A stretch of 6,445 bases of DNA from Nitrososphaeria archaeon (GTDB lineage: Archaea; Thermoproteota; Nitrososphaeria; Geothermarchaeales; JDFR-13), in the NCBI GenBank assembly GCA_027000765.1, contig JALTNJ010000091.1:1-6445 (forward strand). Direction: 5' to 3'. The notes beneath the pieces are model-generated. The model did no database searches and was not told the origin of the DNA. It saw only the letters and a list, made by a program, of their open reading frames with translations. Each line of letters starts with the position of its first letter. Positions within the stretch are counted from its first letter, which is position 1. Shown here in pieces: positions 1 through 5,566 of the stretch. Made by a program: the position numbers and the translations under genes.

Positions 1-286
1 CCTTCTATTAAAGCTAAATAGAGAGGAGAATAAGACGATAATTTTCATCACGCATGACATGGATCTTGTACTAAGGTATGCGGATAATGTAATTGTATTT
101 AACGAAGGGCGGATATTACTTGAGGGAGCTCCAAAAGATGTTTTTAGGGAAACAGAGATTCTTAAAGAAGCATGGATCGATCCCCCAGAGATATTTCAAA
201 TCGCTGTAGAACAGGGTATCAGGGATCTAGAGAACATTAGGACGCCACAGGACCTGTGTAGAAGGATGTATGGAGGTGGAGAATAG
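1..286 (+). CDS. ecfA: ECF transporter ATP-binding subunit (EcfA), C-terminal fragment
   Basis: This is the 3' end of an ABC-type ATPase that powers an energy-coupling factor (ECF) importer on the cytoplasmic face of the membrane. The frame is open from base 2, so about 94 residues are visible and the start lies upstream of the window. What remains begins just before the switch (H-loop) region: IIFITHDMDLV, whose His contacts the ATP gamma-phosphate. It is followed by the typical EcfA stretch YADNVIVFNEGRILLEG and by APKDVF. Walker A, the signature motif and Walker B would lie upstream and cannot be checked. The C-terminal tail (about 55 residues after the H-loop domain, ending MYGGGE) fits the EcfA extension that contributes to dimerisation. 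The TAG stop is immediately followed by the ATG of ecfT, so the two genes are surely co-transcribed and probably translationally coupled. Whether this is an EcfA1 or EcfA2 type cannot be decided from the fragment. Confidence 0.9.
   Translation, partial: LLLKLNREENKTIIFITHDMDLVLRYADNVIVFNEGRILLEGAPKDVFRETEILKEAWIDPPEIFQIAVEQGIRDLENIRTPQDLCRRMYGGGE
272..280 (+). promoter_or_regulatory. Ribosome binding site of ecfT inside the end of ecfA
   Basis: GGAGGTGGA is a strong archaeal Shine-Dalgarno sequence 6-9 nt before the ATG at 287. It lies within the last codons of ecfA (Gly-Gly-Gly), so the ecfT start is supported even though there is no intergenic space. Confidence 0.7.
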
Positions 287-1123
287 ATGGTTCTACTGGA
301 GTATAAGGATAAAGATACTTTTCTACATAGACTCTCGCCAATAACGAAGTTTATATGGCTGACTCTGACAGGCATCGTCCTCTCTATATACATGCATCCC
401 CTTCCACTCCTACCCTTATTTATCCTAACCCTAGCACTACTTTATGCAGTGGGTGTCCCCTGGAGAGGATGGCTTAACCAGCTAATTATAGTTATTTTGA
501 TAGGCTCACTAAGCTTCTTCTTCATAGGGCTCTGGGTGAACCGGCCAGATATGTTTGTAAAGACCCCCTATGAACTTGCAAACCAGACGTTTATCGAATT
601 AGCTCCACAAGATTTTGTATTGGGCAGGATCGCGGTTACCTACGGCGGCTTGCTATACACTGCTGGCCAGAGCCTTAGGAGCACTACTCTCCTTCTAACC
701 ATATCCCTGTTCGTGTTCACGACCTCGCCTACGGAGATAATCTCACTTCTACAGCAGTTAAGAGTACCACATAAACTGATGTTTGTAATAATGGTTGCAT
801 ATAGATTCTTCCCAGAGGTCTTCAGGAAACTATCGACGGTTATATCCGCACAGAAGCTCAGGGGATGGGAAGTAAAGGTCAGCAATCCCCTAAGTATCCC
901 AAGACAGTATTTCCCCCTTGCAGTCCCCCTATTATCTGAGGCGATCCGCCTCTCCGATAGAGTAACTATCTCTGCAGAATCAAGGGGATTCGGCAGTGGA
1001 GTATTTACTATACGTAGGAGACTCCAGCTAAGCTCCTCAGATTATATATTCATAGGTATATGGATTGTCATTACCAGTGTCTATATAGGCCTATTCCTAT
1101 TATATGGCCTAGGCCTACTATAA
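287..1123 (+). CDS. ecfT: ECF transporter transmembrane coupling subunit EcfT (CbiQ-like)
   Basis: This membrane protein of 278 residues connects the EcfA ATPases to a substrate-specific S component in ECF-type vitamin or metal importers. The N-terminus LHRLSPITKFIWL is the usual EcfT entry into the first membrane helix. Hydrophobic helices follow at about residues 22-56, 62-84, 131-146 and 160-175, with a last one at about 252-278. Two cytoplasmic coupling motifs of the Ala-Arg-Gly type, which insert into the ATPase grooves, are recognisable as AQKLRG (188-193) and SAESRGFG (229-236). TSPTEI (146-151) and AYRFFPE (171-177) are also characteristic. Its length is normal for the family. The start at 287 has a good SD and abuts the ecfA stop. 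No S component follows, because the next gene is on the opposite strand. The S component is therefore upstream or elsewhere, and the substrate cannot be assigned. Confidence 0.93.
   Translation: MVLLEYKDKDTFLHRLSPITKFIWLTLTGIVLSIYMHPLPLLPLFILTLALLYAVGVPWRGWLNQLIIVILIGSLSFFFIGLWVNRPDMFVKTPYELANQTFIELAPQDFVLGRIAVTYGGLLYTAGQSLRSTTLLLTISLFVFTTSPTEIISLLQQLRVPHKLMFVIMVAYRFFPEVFRKLSTVISAQKLRGWEVKVSNPLSIPRQYFPLAVPLLSEAIRLSDRVTISAESRGFGSGVFTIRRRLQLSSSDYIFIGIWIVITSVYIGLFLLYGLGLL
1086..1117. repeat. Inverted repeat at the convergent ecfT/aminotransferase junction
   Basis: Two copies of the self-complementary 8-mer TAGGCCTA (1086-1093 and 1110-1117) lie within the last codons of ecfT. They could pair as an 8-bp stem with a 16-nt loop in either transcript. 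A third palindrome, GGCCTAGGCC (1106-1115), overlaps. The repeats also encode a Gly-Leu rich helix end (GGC CTA codons), so coding composition alone may explain them. A role as a shared terminator hairpin is inference. No T-run follows on either strand. Confidence 0.35.
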
Positions 1124-2209
1124 CTATCCTGGTCTCTTCAATTCTTTAATAACCTCTTCAAGGGCATTGAACATATCATTGATATCCTCTTCTGTGATAT
1201 GACCCATATGACCAATCCTAAACGTTGCATCTCTTAATTTCCCATAGCCCTTAGCCAATTCAAAGCCCTTCTCCCTCATACGGTTATAGATGTCCAGACC
1301 TGAACAGCCTTCTGGGGCGAATACGACGGTTATAGTTGGGCTCTCAAACCCCTTTCTAGCCAAGATACTGAGGCCGAGTCTCTCTACACCACTCCTAATC
1401 TTCTCCGCACGATCGCTATACATTTTCAGCCAGTTATATTTCCCCATCTCCCTAATCTTCTTCAAAACCACATTAAGCCCCATTATCTGGGGGATGGGAG
1501 GTGTCGATGGAGTACTCTTTTTCTCATCCTGAAACTTTTTATAGAGATTTAAGTCGAAGTACCATCCTTTATCAGGCATTTTATCGGAGACCTCTAGTAA
1601 CCTATCGCTTACGGCTGCGAAGGCTAGGCCCGGCGGCACTCCAAAAGCCTTCTGAGAGCTGCTGAAGACCATGTCAATACCCCATGCATCAACTTTTATA
1701 TCTGCCGCACCCATAGCGCTCACAGCATCTACAAACAGGAGTTTATCATACTTCTTCACTATCTTGGCAAGCTCGGGGAGTGGATTTAGAACTCCTGTAG
1801 AGGTTTCGTTATAAGTTATTGTGACAGCCTCCACATCTTGATGCTCATCCAGAGCCTCCTTAAGAGACTCTGGATCCACTGGACTCCCAAGTTCAAACTC
1901 GAGTCTAAGACTAGTTCTCCCGTTTGTCTCAACAACCTCAGCATATCTCTTCCCAAAGGACCCAATTATAGTGACCAATACCTTGCCTTTTGGAGATACT
2001 CCACATCTTATAGATGACTCCATAAAACCTGTTCCAGAGCTGGGGAACAATAAGACAGTCTGACTTGTCTCAAGGAAATCCATTAACAAATCAACGGTCT
2101 CCATATGTAATTCCTGATACTCCCTACTTCTGTGGCTGAACATCTGACTAGCCATAGCCTCTAGAACCTCAGGAAAACAGGCTACCGGCCCTGCAGTAAA
2201 TAGACGCAT
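1124..2209 (-). CDS. Class V PLP-dependent aminotransferase, alanine/serine-glyoxylate type
   Basis: This cytosolic fold-type I PLP enzyme of 361 residues is predicted to move an amino group between a small amino acid (Ala or Ser) and glyoxylate or pyruvate. The N-terminus MRLFTAGPV matches the usual substrate-site entry of the family. Further motifs are SHRS (about 25-28), the phosphate-binding SSGTG (57-61), NETSTG (134-139), the cofactor Asp161 in LFVDAVSAMG, the Schiff-base Lys187 in SSSQKAFGVPPG, and the substrate-carboxylate Arg331 in FRIGHMGH near the C-terminus. All key residues are present. Three in-frame starts exist: GTG 2218, ATG 2215 and ATG 2209. I chose ATG 2209 because GGTGAT (2219-2214) precedes it by 4 nt, and the protein then begins at the conserved motif. 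The gene is divergent from the 2299 gene and convergent with ecfT. Substrate choice (Ala, Ser, phosphoserine-like) cannot be fixed from sequence. Confidence 0.9.
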   Translation of the reverse strand: MRLFTAGPVACFPEVLEAMASQMFSHRSREYQELHMETVDLLMDFLETSQTVLLFPSSGTGFMESSIRCGVSPKGKVLVTIIGSFGKRYAEVVETNGRTSLRLEFELGSPVDPESLKEALDEHQDVEAVTITYNETSTGVLNPLPELAKIVKKYDKLLFVDAVSAMGAADIKVDAWGIDMVFSSSQKAFGVPPGLAFAAVSDRLLEVSDKMPDKGWYFDLNLYKKFQDEKKSTPSTPPIPQIMGLNVVLKKIREMGKYNWLKMYSDRAEKIRSGVERLGLSILARKGFESPTITVVFAPEGCSGLDIYNRMREKGFELAKGYGKLRDATFRIGHMGHITEEDINDMFNALEEVIKELKRPG

Positions 2210-2213
2210 AAAC

Positions 2214-2219
2214 ATCACC
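2214..2219 (-). promoter_or_regulatory. Shine-Dalgarno deciding the aminotransferase start
   Basis: On the - strand, GGTGAT at 2219-2214 complements the archaeal 16S tail and sits 4 nt before ATG 2209. It overlaps the alternative GTG 2218 and ATG 2215 starts, which makes them less likely. The 11-mer GGGTGATGTTT recurs exactly before the TTG start at 3412. Confidence 0.6.
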
Positions 2220-2254
2220 CTACTTTACTAAAATTATTATTTCAACGGTACATG

Positions 2255-2264
2255 AATATATAAT
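2255..2264. promoter_or_regulatory. Putative shared TATA element of the divergent promoter
   Basis: AATATATAAT lies in the AT-rich space between the divergent aminotransferase and the TusA-like gene. On the + strand, initiation about 25 nt downstream (near 2285) would give a short leader that keeps the SD at 2287. On the - strand the reverse complement ATTATATATT could place a start near 2233, again keeping the SD at 2219. A second AT-rich site on the - strand (about 2231-2243) would give a nearly leaderless aminotransferase transcript. The assignment rests on spacing only. Confidence 0.4.
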
Positions 2265-2298
2265 GCTAGAATAACATGAATTACTAGGTGGATAGGGT

Positions 2299-2550
2299 AT
2301 GGAGGAGAAGAGGGTTATCCATCTTGATATGAGGGGAGTAAGGTCTCCTAAGCCTCTATTCGAGGTTAAGAAGGCATTGAAGAGACTTAGGGAAAATGAG
2401 GTTCTCGAGATCCTCGTTACAGACAAAAAATGTATAGATATAATCCCAAAGTTTATTATAGCTATAGGATATAACCTGTTGGCGCTAGAGGAATGTAAAG
2501 AATGTAGAGATGGAGAAATTTATTATAAGATAGTAGTTGCACTGGTCTAA
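2299..2550 (+). CDS. TusA/SirA-fold sulfur-carrier-like protein lacking the catalytic Cys
   Basis: This small soluble protein of 83 residues has the TusA (SirA/YedF) fold, whose members carry persulfide sulfur on the Cys of a CPxP motif for tRNA thiolation, molybdopterin synthesis or sulfur oxidation. The family pattern is clear: IHLDMRG (7-13), then a helix FEVKKALKRLRENE (21-34), the strand VLEILVTD (35-42), IIPKFIIAIGYNLL (48-61) and a final strand. At the active site the sequence is RGVRSPKP, with Ser16 (codon TCT) where the nucleophilic Cys is expected, so normal persulfide transfer should be impossible there. Three other cysteines exist: Cys45, and Cys66 and Cys69 in ECKEC. The latter form a CxxC that could carry sulfur or bind metal. 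ATG 2299 has AGGTGGAT 6 nt upstream. The membrane-protein gene begins 22 nt after its stop, so the pair is probably an operon. Family confidence is good; the function is unknown. Confidence 0.8.
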   Translation: MEEKRVIHLDMRGVRSPKPLFEVKKALKRLRENEVLEILVTDKKCIDIIPKFIIAIGYNLLALEECKECRDGEIYYKIVVALV

Positions 2551-2560
2551 AAATGTTTTT

Positions 2561-2570
2561 GGAGGAGGTT
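2561..2570 (+). promoter_or_regulatory. Strong ribosome binding site of the CPBP-like gene
   Basis: GGAGGAGGTT ends 2 nt before the ATG at 2573; its core GGAGGT (2564-2569) is 3 nt away. It follows a short T-run (2555-2560) in the 22-nt gap, so some termination there cannot be excluded. The strong SD supports both the start and independent ribosome loading. Confidence 0.65.
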
Positions 2571-2572
2571 AA

Positions 2573-3361
2573 ATGGCTAGAAACTATCTAATCAGCCTAG
2601 TGTTCTACTATACCTATGCGTATATTGTTTTATACGGTATTACGAGTCTACTCCAACCTGTATTTCCTATGGAAAAAGGTTTGGCATCACTTCTAATAAC
2701 TCCTTTCATTATACTGTTATTATACCTGATAGGTGCTATAGCCAGCTTTAAATTAAGGGGTGAGAAGCTCGATTTAGAAGGTTTTGGCCTACGCAAATAT
2801 GGAGGGTGGAAAAGCTTTGTATATTCAGCTGCATTATCAACTCCGATACCCGTCTTCTGGCTGATTGGTACAAGGATAGTAGGGTTAAACACGATAATGA
2901 TAGCTACAAAACCGATATGGACTGATTCTATCAATCCTCCCAACCTATTGATCGGTGGTTTAGGGCTTTGGCTAATGACGAGTATAATTACTCTTATATT
3001 CTGGATAGCAGTACCATATGAATTATCCAGGAACTTCTCTGTAAATGTAATGATACCAGTGATAACTATTCTATGGGCAGGATTATATAATACTCCCTTT
3101 TTAACTGGTAAGATAGATCCTATCGATGTGTTTTTCTTTGGATTATTATATGCCATTGTCTATCATAGGACAGGGAATATAGTGGGTCTTATAATATCGT
3201 ATCTAATAGTTGAGAACCCACTATGGTGGGTTATATCCACATTGATTCCCTTTAATAGTGAAATAACATTTCTAACTCTCCTCGTCACTCGTTCTGCAGT
3301 CTGTATAATAATGCTGATGATAGTCATAACTAGATACATCAATATCAATTTAAAAGCCTAG
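2573..3361 (+). CDS. Multi-pass membrane protein, degenerate CPBP (CAAX protease-like) homologue
   Basis: This hydrophobic protein of 262 residues has about seven or eight predicted membrane segments (near 6-30, 38-59, 80-104, 124-146, 157-178, 185-214 and 232-254). I do not recognise a named family with certainty. The architecture resembles CPBP intramembrane proteases: LEGFGLRKYGGWKSFVYSA (68-86) looks like the family's linker before the core helices, and FFFGLLYAIVYHRTGNIVG (187-205) looks like its penultimate helix with the R-T-G loop. The catalytic motifs are eroded. The EExxxR site appears as YELSR (149-153), FxxxH appears as WAGLY (168-172, Tyr for His), and the final H/N site appears as SYLIVEN (209-215, no His). 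It is therefore probably not a protease. It could be a binding or scaffolding paralogue, or an unrelated membrane protein. It is likely co-transcribed with the TusA-like gene 22 nt upstream. Confidence 0.55.
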   Translation: MARNYLISLVFYYTYAYIVLYGITSLLQPVFPMEKGLASLLITPFIILLLYLIGAIASFKLRGEKLDLEGFGLRKYGGWKSFVYSAALSTPIPVFWLIGTRIVGLNTIMIATKPIWTDSINPPNLLIGGLGLWLMTSIITLIFWIAVPYELSRNFSVNVMIPVITILWAGLYNTPFLTGKIDPIDVFFFGLLYAIVYHRTGNIVGLIISYLIVENPLWWVISTLIPFNSEITFLTLLVTRSAVCIIMLMIVITRYININLKA

Positions 3362-3363
3362 CT

Positions 3364-3375
3364 AAAGGTTTTATG
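3364..3375 (+). promoter_or_regulatory. Putative BRE/TATA promoter of the FAD oxidoreductase gene
   Basis: AAAGG followed by TTTTATG (3369-3375) is the best archaeal promoter match in the 50-nt gap. Initiation about 26 nt downstream would fall near 3398, just before the SD at 3401, which is good spacing for a short leader. This is an inference from position and composition only. Confidence 0.35.
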
Positions 3376-3400
3376 TCTCCATATACAACTTCCTTTTAAG

Positions 3401-3406
3401 GGTGAT
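3401..3406 (+). promoter_or_regulatory. Shine-Dalgarno supporting the TTG start at 3412
   Basis: GGTGAT precedes the TTG codon by 5 nt. The reading frame is closed by TGA at 3403-3405, so TTG 3412 is the first possible start, and the next ATG falls inside the FAD-binding motif. An out-of-frame ATG (3405-3407) overlaps the SD and opens a five-codon frame ending at 3422. Confidence 0.7.
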
Positions 3407-3411
3407 GTTTC

Positions 3412-4602
3412 TTGACTTCTAAGAAAAATTATGATGTTATTATTATGGGTGCCGGTTCGACTGGTTCTAGCATAGCGTTTCACTTGGCTAAAAAGGGTTA
3501 TACCAATGTTCTTGTCATTGATAGGTCCTGTGCAGGATGTGGTCAGACAAGTAGAAGCAGTGCGTTAATCAGGCTACACTATACAAATGATGTAATAAGG
3601 GATATGGCGGTATACTCTTGGCGTTTTTGGAAGGAGAGGTTCCAAGATGAGACGGGATGCGAATATAGTATATTTACAAAGACTGGGATAGGGTTTGCGG
3701 GACCAGAGGAGGGGCGTGAAGCGATGGAATATGTAGTTAAAGACCTTAAGAGAAGGAATATAGATGTCGAGCTATATGACGCGGAGGAATTTAAGAAAAC
3801 AGTTTTTAAGCATATAGATACTGAGGGAATCTCTGTGGTAGCATGGGAGCCTGAAAGCGGCTATGGAGACCCAAATACAATTGTCCAGAGTTTTCTAGGA
3901 TATGCACGTAAAGAAGGCGTCGAGGTATTGGAATATACACCGATTAGATCCTTGATCAAAGAGGATAATCGTATAGTAGGGATAAAGACTGATAAGGGTA
4001 TCTTCAAGGCGGATTATTATATAGATGCCCTAGGTGTATGGGCGAATGACTTGCTGAAGCCAATAGGCGCAGAGCTACCTATAGAAATTGGTTTAGAAGA
4101 AGTCCTCTTCCTTAGAAATCCTGATAATAAGGATGTTGTACCGCCTGGATGGGCTGACCTATCTCTGGGCTTCTATTCTAGGCCGGAAGGCTCTAGCTAT
4201 ACACTCGTAGGTGGATTAGGAGCGGAGTTCAGAGATATCCCGCCTGAACCCGGGGAATATTCAAGCCCTCCCGTAGATGTGGTCGTGAAGAGATCTGAAC
4301 CATATACAAAAAGGTTTCCAGGGATGACCGACGCCTCGCCACACAGTGTATGGATCGGCTTCTTTGATATAACCCCGGATTGGCAACCGATCATAGGCTT
4401 TGACCACCGTGTTGAGAACCTGATTCACATGGTTGGGTTAAGTGGACACGGTTTTAAACTCGCTCCAGCATATGGGGATGTGGTCTCAGATATAGTGATA
4501 TATGGCGAGGCTAAGAACTTTAATGTAAGCGGCTTTACATTGGAGAGGTTCACGAAAGAGGAGAGTAGGCATAGTGCGTATAAATACGGGATAATAGGAT
4601 AG
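3412..4602 (+). CDS. FAD-dependent amine/amino-acid oxidoreductase, DAO family (sarcosine/glycine oxidase-like)
   Basis: This flavoenzyme of 396 residues is predicted to oxidise a small primary or secondary amine or amino acid, releasing an imine that hydrolyses to an oxo-acid or aldehyde. The N-terminal dinucleotide fold is intact: YDVIIMGAGSTGSS contains GxGxxG (13-18), followed by the helix HLAKKGY and the FAD-ribose acidic residue Asp37 in VLVIDR. TSRSSALIRLHYT (46-58) is the usual motif after the first strand-helix unit. A second FAD-contacting segment is DALGVWAN (205-212). The C-terminal signature is FDITPDWQPIIG (318-329) with GLSGHGFKLAPA (342-353). Length matches the sarcosine oxidase beta-like and glycine oxidase groups. 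No alpha, gamma or delta sarcosine oxidase subunits are nearby, so it may work as a homomer. Unusually, residues 40-43 read C-A-G-C where a Gly-rich loop is common. The natural substrate and electron acceptor cannot be assigned. Confidence 0.92.
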   Translation: MTSKKNYDVIIMGAGSTGSSIAFHLAKKGYTNVLVIDRSCAGCGQTSRSSALIRLHYTNDVIRDMAVYSWRFWKERFQDETGCEYSIFTKTGIGFAGPEEGREAMEYVVKDLKRRNIDVELYDAEEFKKTVFKHIDTEGISVVAWEPESGYGDPNTIVQSFLGYARKEGVEVLEYTPIRSLIKEDNRIVGIKTDKGIFKADYYIDALGVWANDLLKPIGAELPIEIGLEEVLFLRNPDNKDVVPPGWADLSLGFYSRPEGSSYTLVGGLGAEFRDIPPEPGEYSSPPVDVVVKRSEPYTKRFPGMTDASPHSVWIGFFDITPDWQPIIGFDHRVENLIHMVGLSGHGFKLAPAYGDVVSDIVIYGEAKNFNVSGFTLERFTKEESRHSAYKYGIIG

Positions 4603-4627
4603 TGAGCAGGCTATATCATGCAAACGA

Positions 4628-4634
4628 TTTAATA
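4628..4634 (+). promoter_or_regulatory. Putative TATA box of the leaderless SDR gene
   Basis: TTTAATA is centred about 30 nt before ATG 4661, the distance expected when transcription starts at or a few bases before the start codon. A purine/A-rich stretch (AAACGA) just upstream could serve as the BRE. No SD-like sequence lies between it and the ATG. Confidence 0.5.
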
Positions 4635-4653
4635 GAATACCTACTACATAATA

Positions 4654-4660
4654 TTTTTTT
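4654..4660 (+). terminator. T-tract terminator of the oxidoreductase transcript, touching the SDR start
   Basis: Seven consecutive T residues on the coding strand lie 52-58 nt after the oxidoreductase stop. This is the type of signal sufficient for intrinsic termination by archaeal RNA polymerase. The run ends directly at ATG 4661, so the end of one transcript and the start of the next would nearly coincide. Confidence 0.45.
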
Positions 4661-5476
4661 ATGTCCGAAAAACAGGGTAAGCTCCTAGATGGTAAAGGCG
4701 CGGTCATTACAGGTGCGACATCTGGAATAGGCTATGCCACTGCATATCTATTTGCAGTTAACGGGGCTAAGGTGATAGCTACAGGGAGAAATGAGGATAG
4801 AGGCAGGGAACTAATATCCAGGGTTAAGGAGGCAGGGGGCGAAGCCTATTTTATAAAGGCTGATCTCACAAAGCCAGATGACTTAGATCTCTTAGTTGAG
4901 ACAGCCGTTCAAAAACTAGGTAGAGTAGATATCCTCGTTAATAACGCGGGGATCGAGATATTAAAGGATATCGATGAAACAGAGTTGGATGAGTTTATAG
5001 ACCTCTATAAGGTTAACTTATTTGCTCCGTTTTACCTAATGAAGAAACTAATACCACATATGCGTAAAAATAACGGCGGGGTTATTATAAACGTAGCTTC
5101 TACAGCTGGTTTAAGCCCATATCCAGGTGGAGGAGCCTACTGCTCTAGTAAAGCAGCGCTGATATCCTTGTCCAAGGTGGCTGCACTTGAAAACAGTAGA
5201 TATGGGATTAGGGTCGTTGCATTTGCCCCTGGTCTCGTACAGACTAGGATGTTCTTCGAGGGGGTTCCAGAGGATAAGAGGGAGGAGTATGTTAGTGAGA
5301 CCGCGAAGAAAGTCCCTCTAGGGCGAATAGCCTTACCTGAGGATATCGCTGAGATACTGTTATTCCTAGCCAGCGATAAAGCCTGGTATATCACAGGTAG
5401 TGTTGTAATTGCAGACGGTGGTCTAATCACAGGTAGAAGAGAGAGTGGCAATGTGCCTCCCGAGGGTAAGAAGTAG
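4661..5476 (+). CDS. Short-chain dehydrogenase/reductase (SDR), classical type
   Basis: This soluble NAD(P)-dependent oxidoreductase of 271 residues has the single Rossmann fold of classical SDRs (FabG / glucose-1-dehydrogenase-like). All hallmark elements are visible: the cofactor glycine motif TGATSGIG (18-25), Asp68 in KADLT, NNAG (94-97), Asn119 in KVNLF, catalytic Ser147 in NVAST, Tyr160 and Lys164 in YCSSK, and the PG motif at 190-191 followed by VQTRM. The basic TGRNEDR after the second strand suggests NADP(H) preference, which is an inference. A polar tail of about 17 residues (from 255) follows the usual ADGG end. The start ATG 4661 is preceded by seven T and no SD, so the mRNA is probably leaderless. 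Substrate (3-oxoacyl, sugar or other secondary alcohol) cannot be read from sequence. The neighbouring FAD oxidase may or may not be related in function. Confidence 0.95.
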   Translation: MSEKQGKLLDGKGAVITGATSGIGYATAYLFAVNGAKVIATGRNEDRGRELISRVKEAGGEAYFIKADLTKPDDLDLLVETAVQKLGRVDILVNNAGIEILKDIDETELDEFIDLYKVNLFAPFYLMKKLIPHMRKNNGGVIINVASTAGLSPYPGGGAYCSSKAALISLSKVAALENSRYGIRVVAFAPGLVQTRMFFEGVPEDKREEYVSETAKKVPLGRIALPEDIAEILLFLASDKAWYITGSVVIADGGLITGRRESGNVPPEGKK

Positions 5477-5564
5477 GGTATAGTTATATATAGGCCTATT
5501 GATGATTTATACAGATAATATATCATAAGGTATTAGGATAAACCGACTATTGAGAATAATTGTT
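5477..5564 (+). promoter_or_regulatory. Upstream region of the TerC gene: candidate promoter and palindromes
   Basis: This AT-rich gap has several TATA-like sites: TTTATAC (5506-5512), TAATATAT (5516-5523) and around 5532-5541. A perfect 10-bp palindrome ATAGGCCTAT (5490-5499) is followed by an interrupted inverted repeat, ATGATTTAT (5502-5510) against ATAA (5515-5518) and ATCAT (5522-5526). Either could be an operator for a metal-responsive regulator, but no regulator gene is in the window. No recognisable riboswitch fold fits the roughly 100 nt available. No T-rich terminator for the SDR gene is evident. Confidence 0.3.
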
Positions 5565-5566
5565 AA

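Noticed and set aside
2207..2218. GTG 2218 or ATG 2215 as the aminotransferase start
   Set aside because: Both overlap the GGTGAT SD that is ideally spaced for ATG 2209, and the family's N-terminal motif begins right after ATG 2209.
2220..2426. 68-codon - strand frame opposite the TusA-like gene
   Set aside because: It is Ser- and Ile-rich with no family features, and covers the promoter region and start of a recognisable + strand gene.
2614..3156. 180-codon open frame on the - strand
   Set aside because: It is antisense to the CPBP-like gene, which has a strong SD and clear membrane-helix pattern. The - strand product shows no domain.
5137..5526. 129-codon open frame on the - strand
   Set aside because: It is antisense to the conserved C-terminal half of the SDR gene; no SD or recognisable domain supports it.
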